Positions 43,757-56,689 of a stretch of 64,000 bases of DNA are shown here, piece by piece. The position numbers and the translations under genes are program-made. Within the stretch, counting starts at the first letter, position 1. The number at the start of each line of letters is the position of its first letter. Below the pieces are notes generated by a model. That model was not told the origin of the DNA, ran no database searches, and worked only from the letters and a program-made list of their open reading frames with translations. This DNA comes from Chondrosia reniformis (Eukaryota > Porifera > Demospongiae > Chondrillida > Chondrillidae). The stretch covers positions 2,482,501 through 2,546,500 of the forward strand of contig OX359192.1 of assembly GCA_947172415.1 (NCBI GenBank), in the 5' to 3' direction.

Positions 43757-46599
43757 TTTAGTTCTCTTTGAATCTAGACCTATAAACAGAAAGAATGTAC
43801 GTATGTTGGTACGTAGACTAGTACAAAGACAATAAAAATAATAGTTTACAAAAGAACATGTAATTCAGGCTAATGTTAATCAATAATTCTGTTGGCAAAA
43901 ACATGTATGTATTTGTAACAGTTAAAGTGTGATCTTGTCTGAGTATATATCAACGTCATGTACATTGGGAGAGCCAGAAGCAAGCTCCTATTAAGGGTTC
44001 ATAGGCTATGTGTTTGCATTTATATGTAATATATAGTTAGAGCCCAGGGCATGAATTCTATCTGAAAATATTACGACACTGAGGCGTAGCCAAACCTGAG
44101 CAATTATATATACCTCAACAAAATTCCAAGGCGATGGGCTATAACTGGCTTGTACCCTATTGTTATGGCCATAAATCCTCTTTAGGACTGTAATTTGCTT
44201 TAAGTACATAGTCACTTCAGTTAAGTCTTAAAAATTGTATATTTGTATAGACCTCTAATTCACGGATACCTCATAATAATTTAAATGTACACATTTCATA
44301 GAAGTACAGGAACCTCCGAATAACAGACACGCTCGGACCCAACATCTTGTCTTTTATTAAGAGGTTGTCCTCTTCTCGGAGGTCGGCCCATAATCACGTG
44401 CACCATCTAAACAACTAATTGTGTAATAGCAACTAGCTACCAGTTATAGTAACATGCACTATATTACGGCTCATGATCATGAAATTATAAATATATATCC
44501 AAGAGATACAATAAATACACACCAACAAGTTATAGGAAGCTACAAACACTAACATTTGATTAACTTAACTAATTCATGCAAGTCTTCTTTGTTATTCGTT
44601 ATTCAGTGAATAATATCAGTTAACTACTCCATAAACCGAATGAATTACTAATTCGTTCGGTTTATCGAGTGCACACCTTCGGTTTTTGAAATTCAGAGGT
44701 TACGGTTTACGTATGTATACGTTTAAAATCCGGACCATACGAAATCGATTCCTCAGAAGCAAGACTTCCTATTAGATGGTTAGGTTGGGTTTAGGACACC
44801 ACATGGATTAATCTTTCGCTTAGACCAAACTGTAACAGGTTCAAGGCCGAATGTTACATTTTCAACACAATTCTGAAACATCTTGGAAAATAACTCACTT
44901 AGCGTCCTCTTAATTTATACCTCTCTTTCAGGAAGCCGCGTATATAAGGCACTTGTACTCTGCAGTAACAGCTTGGTGACGTTACGTGTGGGAAAAAAAC
45001 AGAAAGATAGCGGCTGGCTACGCTAGTCTTAATCTTTTCAATCAATTCATCTAAACTTTGGGTTTCAATGAGCTATGACTATTTTGCTATTCCAATACTG
45101 CATTGTATAAAATGCTATATATAGTGTATTTACAGCATCTTAGAACCTTGATAAACTTAATTTCAGGTTAGAATTTTTGCTTGTCACATGACTTTGTGAA
45201 AGTGAATCAAGATGCCTGTTCACCAGGAATTTCCCTAATCATATCTTTGTGTGCAGTTTTAAGTTTGTGGCAGAGAGGTATAGGAAAGCATATACGTAGA
45301 TGTATATAATTACTTATACGCATGAATTCTGTCTTTCAATTTCCTTTAGATGCAAGTCATGTAGACCTGTTTAATTGATAAGCAACTTCAATAGCTATAG
45401 TGTACACAATGTATTACCATGATAACTCTTTGATTCTGACTTATGTATTCTTACCTTTAAGTGAGAAAGTATATATATAGACAGTTCTATATTGTAGCCA
45501 ATAAAGAGTATAGTATATTTTAGTGTTACTATAGGTAGTGATAAGATATACATAATATAATTCTAGTTAAATTCATTTGTTCATTCCACTATTTGTTACT
45601 AGGTAATGCATCTGACTGAACTTTCTAAAAATGTGTGTTATGGAGAGACATATATATATACATATATACATATATACATATATATCAGATAAACTGTTCA
45701 CATCCTCCTCTGGGAGGGAACAGTGGATACCTGGTTGGTGTGTTCTGGAAAAGGAATGACATGGACTACACACCTAATGGAACATAAATTCTAATGTGAG
45801 AGGTCTTCAGATCAATGTCATAAAAGGAGTGTATATGAACCTACAATTGCTTAATTGTGAGAATTGACACTTTTGATAGAGAAAACAGTAACAGTGTTTC
45901 AGCATTGTCGGTGAGTTTACTCTATATCTCTATATAATCTTATACAGTATATGCAACATTTATAAATGCTATTCCATGTTATATATATTATTATTATGAT
46001 TATGTATATATGTCTTACTATTACTATGTATGTATGGATAGTATAAATACAGGTGAACTAGCCAGTCCTACTCAAATAGAATTGTAATTTCAATTATTCT
46101 AACTTGGGATCAAAATCCCTCAGTGTGTTTTGAAGACTACACCTTCTCCTTCACCATCTCATGGTGTACTGTTGAGAATGGAGTATACATGATGTATCAT
46201 CATGTAACTCAACTACTACATCCACCACTGACATTACACAATCTAACCTGGTTCCTAACACTACATGTCAAGTTAACATTAGAGTACAGAGTGTGGAAAA
46301 TAGAACTCTCAGATGTGATAAAGTGGAGATGGAAGTTACTACACTTGGCAAGTTCTGCTACTGATAATGTATCATTTGTAAAAAATGTCTTTTCAATGTA
46401 TACATCACATTTTACAGAAGTATTTTTATCCAAAACGACGCTTTATACGGAAGTGGACCAATATTCCAAGCCCGGACCAATATTATCAGGAAAAAAGTAT
46501 CCTGGCCGACCATATTTTTCAGGAAAATTGGTTCCCAAGACCTTTTTTTGGCGGGCCAAAATTTCCGTGACAGGACATTATACGGTAACCAGTTAGAAA
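43757..46599. other. Unit B spacer
   Basis: Shared with units A and C. Holds the pogo-like terminus (about 44,310) and AAACCGAATGAATTACTAATTCGTTCGGTTT foldback (about 44,634). A 157-codon plus-strand open frame at 46,123-46,596 is also open, with a different end, in unit C (58,751-59,188). Its antisense has NVNLTCSVRN, faintly Ig-like. Neither strand has enough support to be called a gene. Confidence 0.45.
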
Positions 46600-47607
46600 A
46601 TGGATGACGACGGTACTACAAGTGCAACCGAAGTGACTTTATATACAAAAGATGTAAAAGCAATAATTATTGGAGTAGGTTTTTGGCATAGATATTATGG
46701 TTTATGAGAATTAATTTAGACTAACTGCCATAAATTTATTATCAACATATAGGACAGTGGTGTTGGTAAGACAAGCATTTCTCGATACTTAGCATTTAAA
46801 GAGAAAGACAGCGGAGAGAAGATGACAACTGTTGGGTAAGCTCACATTCACTGGGGCATTACAGGGCCTGAGTTTCCGTATACGTAATTGTGTCTAGTCT
46901 TTAGTATTCTCTCTTAATTCCTATATTTAGTGTCGCTGTTGTCAAAATTGATGTTCCTATTAATGAAGTGTTGTGGAAATTCTATCTGTGGGATACTGCT
47001 GGGACTGAACAGGTAGCTACTTATTTAGTAATAATATTACAGCTATATGACGTATATATTTTATGTACATATAGTATCGAGGGGTTGCTAGAAATTATTT
47101 TTGAAAAGCTGGAGTTGCGTTTGTTGTTTACGACATATCAAATTTAGTAAGCCTTTGGAACATTATAAAATTTAGCTAACCTCTAAGTTTAGTCCTGCAT
47201 GAGGAACAGTTAATACTTTACTTGTCATTCACAGGAAAGCTTCAAGCATATAGTCACTGGGTGCAGGTCAATTTATGGGAGGGAAACTATAAGTTGGATT
47301 GACGAGTTGTTATATAATGTGGAAGCAACTGATCTTAAAGTTTTGGTTATTCTTGGAAATAAAGCTGATTTAGAAGAGAAAAGAGAAGTGTGTGCTTATG
47401 CAGTATATTACGTCTTGCTTGTGTACTGCATGGATCATTTTTCATCTGTATATTAAATATTAGGTTCTATCTGAAAAGGGAAAATCACTGTGTGATATGT
47501 TGAAAACTGACCCCAAATTTAAGGAATATACCTGTCAAATTATTTTCAAAGAAGTCAGTGCCAGAACTGGTTATAATCTTGATAATCTAATGGAGGAATT
47601 TTTTTAA
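46600..47607 (+). pseudogene. Rab-like small GTPase, unit B (nonsense in exon 4)
   Basis: Six exons (46600..46674, 46753..46835, 46931..47012, 47075..47146, 47235..47387, 47464..47607) total 609 bases. G boxes: P loop GDSGVGKTS, split by intron 1; TTVG; WDTAGTEQ; GNKADL; VSARTG. The motif YRGVARNYF is followed by TGA at 47,102-47,104, where unit C has CGA (Arg), so the protein stops after switch II. The rest of the frame is still open and ends NLMEEFF with no prenylation cysteine, unusual for Rabs. Insert ESFKHIVTGCRSIYG is longer than in typical Rabs. Probably a recently killed gene. Confidence 0.75.
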
Positions 47608-47663
47608 TATATTTATTAATATATATAAAAGGACAAGTGTTGCACTAAAATGTAACTTTTTGC

Positions 47664-48004
47664 CTATAGATCCAACTTGTTCTTAGTCAAGATATCCAGT
47701 CTGTTACATATGACAGACAAGTCCAACTCATCTGCCACCATCATGATATAAATGATACAACATCAATTGGACCCATCTTCAGTCAGACCAGTCCTGTAGT
47801 GTGGATGAAGAATTCGAATGGAGAGAGGATTGATCTACCTGACACATACCATATGGTTGTATCCCAGAGTAATACTGAGACAGTTGTAAGTGTGACAACA
47901 AGAAAGAGTGTCTTCCTCAATGAAGAGGCTAACTACTCTTGTGCTTTTGTGTATGCTGATGGTAGTATGGAGGAGAGTGATCCAGTGACTGTGAGAGCTA
48001 GGGT
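47664..48004 (+). CDS. Stray Ig-domain exon on the plus strand, unit B
   Basis: Inverted relative of receptor exon 4: YDRQVQLICHHHDIN, GPIFSQTSPVVWM, GERIDLPDTYHMVVSQSNTE, NEEANYSCAFVYADGSMEES. It is open from the acceptor at about 47,669 to a GTGAG donor near 48,002. It follows the Rab stop by about 60 bases, with no signal peptide or membrane exon nearby. It is either a leftover exon from an inverted receptor copy or an exon used by some unseen transcript. Unit C has the same exon with lesions. Confidence 0.5.
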
Positions 48005-48182
48005 GAGTTTTTCATGTGAAAATATATACATTGTACGTACGTACATATATATATGCTAAGACAGTTAATTGCATTGAGCCGTGCAAAGGCCATATATGAT
48101 GAATGGCATAATACGTTCCAGTAAATATTTGCTTATCATCATAGCCTTTGCATGTCATTATAATGTATAATCTTTTGTGAAG

Positions 48183-49276
48183 GTACTTTCGTCAATTCCA
48201 AGATGAAACATTTCACCTGTCAACTCAGGCACCATTTTCTGCTCGATTTAATGAAGAAGACTGTATTGTCAGTGGCTATAGGATATATATACCAGCAATG
48301 GTGTGTGGTCATACACAATTGGATTAGTATATATATTACAGTAATGTTCTATAATCAAGCTGTTTATAAACCTTATATACTAATACACTATCAACAGACC
48401 TGCCCTATAGGGCTTTAAATGTAAATATTCCTTTTGTTATGAAAATAAGGTTCTGTTAATTGTAAATAACTATTGTGTAAAGCTGCTTAATATTTGAGGT
48501 CTGACATCCTTTAAACTGTTCTCCTTTAGTAGTATAGGATTTAATGTATTAACTTTATGTACGTATGTACATTTATATTATAAACTGAACCCGTAAATAC
48601 GTAGTTTTTGTAAAAAGCTGCCTATACCTTTCGAGGTGATAACTAATATATATTGCTGCAGGAGCCATCTCTTGCTCCCACATTGCCTGGATTAGAATAT
48701 ATATATAGCCCTTCTTGACATGTAGCTTGTTTTATCTCAAAATAAATGCTCTGTCGACCTGATTTTATTGTATCTTGTGTATACGTATGTGAATAGACTC
48801 CAATAATCCATACAATTGGACTAGTCAGTGAAGATCCAACCCTTTGGACCCAACCAGAAAAGTGTGTAGATTGCAATTGAATAATTTTTTTTGTGGATAG
48901 AGATACATTGCATAACACTAAAATTAAGCTAGTGTTGCTCATGCAATGTGATTAGTATGTAGTATTTTCTCATTAAAATAGATTCTATCAAACTTCACTT
49001 ACTGTAATTACATTTCTGTATTGCAGATTTGATCCCTCACGTTTTGATGCTGAGAACAAATCTACATATTCCTTTGTACCTTTTGGATTTACTGGCCAAA
49101 GGAAGTGCCCTGGATACCTGTTTAGTTATGTTGAAGTGGCTACTTTTCTTGTAGCTATTCTTAGGAAGTACAAGGTCACACGTGTGTCACATGACCCTGT
49201 GGAAAAGGTTTATGGTTTGGTCACATCCCCAAAGGAAGACATCTTGGTTAACTTTGAGCCACGTGCTACTAATTAA
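48183..49276 (+). pseudogene. CYP20 exons 9-11, unit B
   Basis: Exons 48183..48300, 48797..48861, 49027..49276. Upstream exons 1-8 are absent; the copy starts in intron 8 sequence near 48,058. The invariant ExxR motif is lost: DETFHLS replaces DETLRLS, and RIYIPAM has an inserted TATATA. The haem loop RKCPG is intact and exon 11 is open. A 3' fragment of this kind cannot make a P450. Confidence 0.85.
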
Positions 49277-49900
49277 AATCTTTATTTTCCCCTTTTGTGT
49301 GACTGTGTGTTTGAGTGTGTGTGTTCCTGTAGGGTGTGTTTAAGCCTATTTATACACAATCATTATATAGCCATAATTATTTGTTGCATGGTAAAGCGTT
49401 TAAACATAAGAAGCAGGATGCTTGTACAGTATAGATGATAAAGATCATAATGGTTAGTCTAACTCCACAAGCTCACATAAACCTACAGAATGATTGATCC
49501 TTTGTATCCTATATAAGCTCATTTCTAAGTGCCCCTGCTATGCATCCTTATAATTAGTATGGTTAGTATACATGCTACCTTTATGAATAACATAAGCAAT
49601 GATCTGTGTATTTTATATGACATTTTATATACATGTCTCTAACTCTCACAGTCACAGGTTCACTCCATACTACCATCAGCATACACACAAGCACAGTTAG
49701 CTTTGAAATTCTCCATTAATTGAGGAAGACAAAACTGTCTCAGTACAATGTAATATTGTAATACACAATTGAAATATAATAAAAACATACGTATAGGAAT
49801 ATATTGATATACAGTATAATTAATTAAATGAGGACTATACTAAAGTCTTATATAGTCATTATTATAGGTATTTCAGGAAATACAAAGTAGAATATTGGGT
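49277..49900. other. CYP20 downstream spacer, unit B
   Basis: Near copy of 25,586-26,220. Contains the Ig-exon scrap at about 49,635-49,745 and nothing else recognisable. Confidence 0.6.
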
Positions 49901-49913
49901 AGATCTGGAAAGT

Positions 49914-50205
49914 ATGTATTCAGAATCCATCAATGAAATTTCATCTCTATACGTTAACATGATTTCCACCTCCAAATCCATACCAATTGCAATATGCACT
50001 GTATGTGATCATGTCCTTGAAGGTAGAGTCCATTCAAATGTGATGCAAGGCAACTTTTATACCACCAAGCTCCCTGACAGCTTTCAGCACAATTTCCATT
50101 ACTGGCATCGTTCTCTCTGTCATAAGTACTAAAAGGACTTCCATTATGATATTCTAATTTGTCAACTATATATATACATTGAGGAGTTATATTTTTGATT
50201 AGTAT
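49914..50205 (-). pseudogene. FReD C-terminal exon relic, unit B
   Basis: Minus-strand frame FSTYDRENDASNGNCAESCQ, then GAWWYKSCLASHLNGLY, which keeps the CAxxxxGAWWYxxC core deleted from the unit A copy. A frameshift follows before YCNWYGFGGGNHV. It is cut by the hairpin element at 50,206. Confidence 0.75.
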
Positions 50206-51166
50206 CAGAGAGTACGGTAGTACTCTCTAAGTATGGATGACCCGAAAAAAAATGGATGCCGTATTCAATGTATTACGGGCACCTTATAAGTAGGCAGCGA
50301 ATGCGTTTTTACCTCTTTTAAACTCATAATGTGTTTTTTGTAGGATTTCAATTGAGGGAAGCTGTTTTCAAGAGCGCATAAAGGCTCCAAGTTTGTAAAA
50401 CGGTTTCAGGCCTACTTCCGGTTTTCCTCATTTTCTTATTCTTATTCTTATTCTTATTAATATTCTTATTCTTATTCTTCCTTTTATTTCACGCTAGTGC
50501 ATAAACGCGCTTGTAGATAAATACATTTTAGGGGCATATCGTCTAAAAGTTTTAGCAACTAGGGAATAGGCACCTTTCTGTCTTCAAACGATTTGTGCAA
50601 AGACGGTTTTCTGTGGCGCGTAAGCAGATTGGAACCTTTTTGTCGCCATTTTCTAATTAGGAGTTCTTGGTCATCTCCTGATTGCCTTCGACTACGACGT
50701 TATATTTCGAGTTTTGGCCAAAAAAATTACAAAACTAATTTTAATAAGTATATAACATTACAAAAAAAGAAGGAATACAAGTAAATAAAAACATTTAAAA
50801 AATGAAATGAGAAGTAGGGATGGCAGTCCCTGCAACAGTACCTATCACATCCAGAAAAAGTAACAAAACAAGAAAGTGATCATATGGTAAGGCTAATATT
50901 GCAGAAGTGGCATACTGAAACTTATAATTAACTATACACATCACTTCTATGTTTGGGCGCATCGATCCCTACTTCTAGTATATCCATGATGCGCCCAAAC
51001 ATAGAAGTGATGTGTATAGTTAAGTTTCAGTATGCCACTTCTGCAATGTTAGCCTTACTATATGATCACTTTCTTGTTTCGTTACTTTTTCTAGATGTGA
51101 TAGGTACTGTTGCAGGGACTGCCATCCCTACTTCTCATTTCATTTTTTAAATGTTTTTATTTACTT
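50206..51166 (+). mobile_element. Hairpin-ended element, copy 2
   Basis: Left terminus CAGAGAGTACGGTAGTACTC at 50,206; right hairpin 50,779-51,166. It contains a TTCTTA microsatellite at about 50,430-50,480. Its flanks (GATTAGTAT and TATTCTGTGTTGACTG) correspond to unit A positions about 26,410 and 27,595, so about 1.2 kb of fibrinogen gene is missing here. Confidence 0.8.
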
Positions 51167-51170
51167 TATA

Positions 51171-51760
51171 TTCTGTGTTGACTGACCATTCCTGGTATGG
51201 TGTTAACTAAGTCAATGAGTTGACACACTTTGTCCTTCAGCATCAGAACCTCGATCCTGGGTTGAATTGTCACAGCAGAGGTCATTGGTTGAACCAGGTT
51301 GACCAGAGAGGACTGGAATGTACCACATCCTACTGTCCCCCACATTAGCAGGACTAGCAGTCGGTGTAGCTGTATACAATTGTAGAAGACACATGCAGTC
51401 CTAGTGGGATAATGTTAAGTGGAGACTGAAGTATACTTTGTAATTATTTCCCCATAGTTACTTATATATGGAAATTTAGGCCTTTTAATTATTCTCATAC
51501 AATTACCCATACTTTATTAATGGGTGCCTATAGCTATAATAGCCAATGGCTAAAGGCCTCGAACTCCCCAGTCTAAATACTTTACTTGATTTGACTTGAT
51601 GAAGATGAATTTGTGTATACGTATAGTGTTTGCTAATGCTGTAAGGAAACACTGCATGTGCGCAGTGTTGCTTAGAGTAATACAGAAAAACAAAGCTCCT
51701 AACATGATTATAAGAGCTGGAAATACGTATTATGGAATACAAAATGTCCATTATAATAAG
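51171..51760 (-). pseudogene. FReD 5' exons relic, unit C
   Basis: 51,200-51,400 repeats the coiled-coil exon (CQLIDLVNTIPGM, TVGCGTFQSSLVNL). About 51,700-51,655 repeats the signal-anchor exon with LGALFFCITLS. The intervening coiled-coil and FReD exons are gone. Confidence 0.65.
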
Positions 51761-51985
51761 GTTAGACTGTATATCTTTGTATTTAGATAATTCTTAAACA
51801 ATGCCTTGATTATATATCAATGTCATGCTAACAGTCAAAGAATGCAAATCTATATAATTAATATAATAATACAAATAAAGAAACAGAGAAAAACTATTTT
51901 AGGTTAACTTAATATATCAGTGTGAATTTCCTATGTACGTATATATACTTCATTAGCTTATAAGATGACAATATTATTGTTAGTT

Positions 51986-54900
51986 TTACAAGTTCATATA
52001 AGTTGGTTTATCTTCAATCTGATTCATCTCAATAGATACATAAGCAGGGTTCCTCTCCATGTCAACAGATATTGGTGGTCCTTTAGCATCGTATTCATTT
52101 ATTGTTTTATCTTGAAAGGAATACATTAAAATATAAGTCATGTAATGCTATTTTACTGATAGATATGTATGCATTCTGTAACAGTTCAATACCATACCTT
52201 GCTGTTGGCTCCTCTTACATCTGATCCAGCAACATGGACAAGTAACGACAATCACCATAATGATTATCACTGTGAAGACTATACATCCAATACATAGACC
52301 TACTACTGGACCAAATACAATCCAACCACTTGCTACGAGTAAAGATTTTAAACAGACGTACAGTGTATATAGAAGAAGAAAGTATTCGTAAAATAAACAT
52401 TAAATTTCATTCTAATAATTATAAGAAATCAACTAAAATTTCATATGATGTTTAGTAGCTAATAGAAGATGTATGGATCCTCTTACATACATACTTACTT
52501 ATAATATCTATAACTTGAAGTTGCATTAATTTACCTAATAAAAAGTGAATACACTATTGAAGGTTTGATACACTTACGTGGTTTAGTTGTAGTACTTCTA
52601 TATATATTTGTTATTTCACTTCTAATACTTCGATTTTCCTTACAATAAGCTCCAACTCCAATCTCATAAGATGCACCAGGAGTAAGACCTTCAATAGTGT
52701 AGGATGTCTCAGTAATGGTTATATTCCTCAAACTAGATCCATCTCTACTCTGTTGCCATGTTACCTCATACATGAAGATACAGTTCTCAAAACACTCATC
52801 ACTGTGGGACCACATCAGGGAGATACTTGTATCAGAGGGGATGGATATGAGTGAGGTTGGAGGAAGAAGAGATTCGAAAGAAATCTCAGCTGAAAAATAA
52901 AGATTTACTGTTGATAGGATTATTTACTTAAATGTACAATGTATTTTCACATGAAAACTCACCTAGGCCTCTAACTCTCACAGTCACAGGTTCACTCTTC
53001 TCCATACTACCATCAGCATACACAACAGCACAAGAGTAGTTAGCCTCTCCATTGAGAAAGACACTCTTTCTTGTTGTCACACTTACAACTGTTTTGGTGT
53101 TACTCTGTGATACAACCATATGGTATGTATCAGGTAGATCAATCCTCTCTCCATCTTTCATCCACACTACAGGACTGGTCTTATTGAAGATGGGTCCACT
53201 TGATGTACTATCAGTTATATCATGATGGTGACAGGTGAGTTGGACTTGTCTGTCATAACAGACGGGACCAGTTGAATTGAAAGTGATGGGTTTTTCTACA
53301 AACATACATATATTGGTAATTCATACAGTGTACAGTAATTAGATTATTATCAACAACACTTTTTTCATAATTATGTATTCACTAGGGCAAGCCTGAGCAA
53401 ACGGAAAGGAGAGGACTGCAGGAGGACTGTGAAGTAGGAGAGAGTTTACTGATCAATTGCTTTCATTATTAACTTTATTAAAAAATTATATTAAATAAAA
53501 AATATTAATTGAAACTGGGGTGTGCTATGATAGTTTAATACTTATGCATGTGTATTAAAGTAAGTATGTGTACAAAAGATAGATAAGGTTGGTGTAAAAC
53601 TGTTGCAACTACGCATACATACAGGTTAAGCAAAGACCTGCCCCACAATACATTTCATTTATTGGTTTATGTTGACAAAGGCATATGTCAGGTATAAATA
53701 AACAAATAAATTTCACCTTTACCATGCAATCCTTAATTCCAATATATTATCTTTTCCAAACTAACATTATACTCATAATAGCATACAGTACGTAATCACT
53801 TTATTACAGTACACAAACCCTTACCAACAGTCATAGAATTCATTGACAGTGGATCACTAACAACATCTTCATTTCCAACGCATTCAGCAGTTATGTTAAC
53901 TATATAGCTCATATCACTCATCAATCCATCTATTATTACAGTATTATTGGAGAAGGAACCATTCTCTAGTTGTGTCTCATCAGGGACTCCACTGATCACA
54001 GGATACCAGATTACGTGATATTGGAAAGTGTGATGAGAATAACATTCCATATTTGGATTGTGTTCCACTTTATATACAAGAACATTAGATTTAGGTTGTA
54101 TTGCAACTACATTTGGAGATGGAACCTCTACATGGAGTGATGAAGTTTCAATTATAAAGTAGTACTCATTAAAATAATTTATAAGATACAGAAATATATA
54201 CATTAAATCATTACTGTTTTCACTTTAACTGATTTCAATGCAATGTTGAAATATTTCACAGTTGACAATTTAAAAGTATGCCTTCAATACAATACTTATA
54301 AATTGAAATTGAAACATTAACATAAATCATAGGATCCATATCCTACAGTAATGCACATAATTCACTTACCAACTACATTAATCATTACTTCAGTACTGTA
54401 ATCTCTAACTGATGTGTCAAGATTTTGAGTGTAACATCTGTAGATCCACACTTTATCCGCAAAGTCATCTTTAGATAGATGAATATTTAGTGTAGTGTAG
54501 GTGAATTCAACATCAGTCAGACTATGTATTCCAGCAAATCTAGTCAATCTTGTTCCATTTCTCTCCCAAAATACCACAAATGATCCATCATTAAAAGGAT
54601 GAGTACATGTCAACCTTGATGTCTGACCAAGACAGTACGGGTCATTATTGGAAGTGAGAGTTACAGCAGTATCACCTACAGCATATGCATATCAATATTG
54701 TTTTGCATGTACGTAGTATATAAGTGATATGTATGTATATACTTATGTATTACCTACATGTATCTGTAGTACACGATGTTTAATTAGTAATTCATTGGAA
54801 TTTTACATCATATTGAAGATGTGTCATTTATACGTACCTTTAAATAATTGTCCAAAATGGAAATGCATAATTAAAATACAGTATATACGTAAGTAACAGC

Positions 54901-55096
54901 TATATTCCAACAATAAATAATAAATATTCATTTATATATACAAAATAAATTTTATTTGCAAATAGCATTTCCCTCATTTAGGAAACTATGTGAAAAATTC
55001 CACATTCTTCTAGTTTGAAGCATAAAAGGTTCAATAGTAAATAAAACACTCACCTGATGTGTTAATACACATCAGAATAAACAGCACAATCCTCAT
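51986..55096 (-). CDS. Ig-FN3-Ig-FN3 transmembrane receptor C
   Basis: Exons 55096..55054, 54675..54370, 54127..53825, 53295..52963, 52889..52578, 52332..52198, 52110..51986; 1,557 bases, 518 residues, open. Same architecture as A and B. Exon 5 starts differently (AEISFESLLPPTS instead of VSVNVTIVGIPSES), after a different acceptor, so a short stretch there was replaced. Ig-2 ends VRVRGLG. FN3-2 has an inserted TATATA (NIYRS). The membrane exon keeps the 21 bases lost in A and the original CGTAG|CAAG acceptor lost in B. Tail: NEYDA, NPAYVSI, PTYMNL. Confidence 0.85.
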
Positions 55097-55272
55097 TTCC
55101 GTTCTACATCCAGATCTATAAACAGAAAGAATATACATAGTACAAAGTCAATAAAAATAATATAGTTTACAAAAGAACATGTAATTCAGGTTAATGTTAA
55201 TCAATAATTCTGTTGGCAAAAACATGTATGTATTTGTAACAGTTAAAGTGTGATCTTGTCTGAGTATATATC

Positions 55273-56689
55273 GGCAACCTGTGCCGAATCAGTAAATGAT
55301 TTACAACGTCTACTAGATATACTTCATGTTTGGTGTGCTAAATGGCAACTCCAAATTAACACCAATAAGACTAAGGTGATTCATTTCCGCCCGACTCAAC
55401 ACAAACTATCACAGTTCAAATTTCATATAGGCTCCTCTCACATAGAATACACCAAAGATTATAATTACTTAGGTTTATCACTAAATGAACATTTAACCTG
55501 GAGCAATTCCATTGCATTAATTTCCAAGAAAGCCTCCAAAGCTGCCAACCTCTTAACAGCTAAATCTAGAGCGTATGGTAACTTCCATTATAATGTCTTT
55601 AGTCATCTATACCGAACACTAGTCCTAAGTATAATTAGTTATAGCTCACATGTCTGGGGTGCAAAAGAATATCAGGCCCTTGAATTGGTACAAAACAATG
55701 TCATGAGATCATTTATAGGCCTTGGTAAGACTGCTCCTCTTGTCGGACTCATGGGTGAACTAAACTGGAAGCCATTACACTGGCATACTAAATTTACCAC
55801 CATTAAATTCTGGCATCACCTTTGTGATCTCCCTATTAAATGCATGCCCAAGAAGGTATTATTGTTTTTAGCCAAACTTAACCTCAAAGATACATGGTAT
55901 AGCAATGTTATGGATGTAATCTCTAAATTAATTACCCCCAATGATGCTCCTTATCCTGCTATTTCTAACCCCAGTAATTTCATGAACACCATCATGTATG
56001 ATAGATCACACTTCCTCAGTTATACAATGCAACTTATAAATAAATTAGCCTTACAAGATTGGACCTTAAGACTAGACACTATAGACAAAAATAGTAGATC
56101 TGGGGGCAGGTTAGCTGACTACAGGCTCATTAAGAGAACGCCCTCAACTGATGACTATATAAGGACTGGTAATTTTGATAAAAGGAGAGTCCTGGCAGCC
56201 CTGAGGTGTGGGTGCCTCCCTCTCGAAATTGAGAAGGGCAGATTGAGACACCCTAAGGTTGATCTGGAGAGCAGGATTTGCCAGCTGTGTAACTGTGGTG
56301 CAATAGAGGACTCCACTCATTTTATTACAACCTGTCCAGCTTTCAATCATATAAGATGTAATCTTTTTGCTGAATGCTCACTTTTATCCCCTAACTTCTA
56401 CTCTTACCCAAGTATCCAAAAAAACCACTTCATCCTAACATACCCAAATCAAAAGATCTCAAATTATATTTACAGTATGTACATTCATCGTAAATCTCTC
56501 ACTCATTCTCACTAATTTTTGTTCCATAAAGGTTTTGTAATACATACACCCTCCCTGCATGGCCCTGGAAATGTATACCCCCTGCTAGTGACTTGTAAAC
56601 CCACCATGGGTTGGGCTATTTCTGACTGATTTTTTTTTTCAGAATAGCATGTCACATTAATAAAAATCATTATTATTATTATTATTATC
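55273..56689 (+). mobile_element. 5'-truncated LINE insertion in unit C spacer
   Basis: Absent at the matching sites in units A (32,382) and B (43,945), where GTATATATC runs straight into AACGTCATG. The open frame (to 56,515) is the C-terminal part of a non-LTR ORF2: WCAKWQLQINTNKTKVIHFR, YLGLSLNEHLTW, SYSSHVWG, and a terminal CxxC...H...C knuckle (CQLCNCGAIEDSTHFITTC). The catalytic RT palm and endonuclease are missing. The 3' end is an (ATT)n tail at 56,668-56,688, as in CR1/I/Jockey-type LINEs. The long undamaged frame implies a recent insertion. Confidence 0.9.

Larger units (their letters stand above)
40345..51170. repeat. Segmental duplication array, unit B
   Basis: Order: fibrinogen 5' relic, receptor B, spacer, Rab-like pseudogene, stray Ig exon, CYP20 exons 9-11, fibrinogen 3' relic, hairpin element. 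Shared sequence with unit C spans both exons and introns, so this was DNA-level duplication and not retrocopying. CYP20 exon 11 starts are 12.6 kb apart between B and C. Confidence 0.85.

Noticed and set aside
46123-46596. 157-codon plus-strand frame (145 codons in unit C at 58,751)
   Set aside because: Open in two copies but the C-terminal part differs by frameshift, no start context or domain, and it is chimeric in unit A (34,543-34,770). Kept only as spacer.
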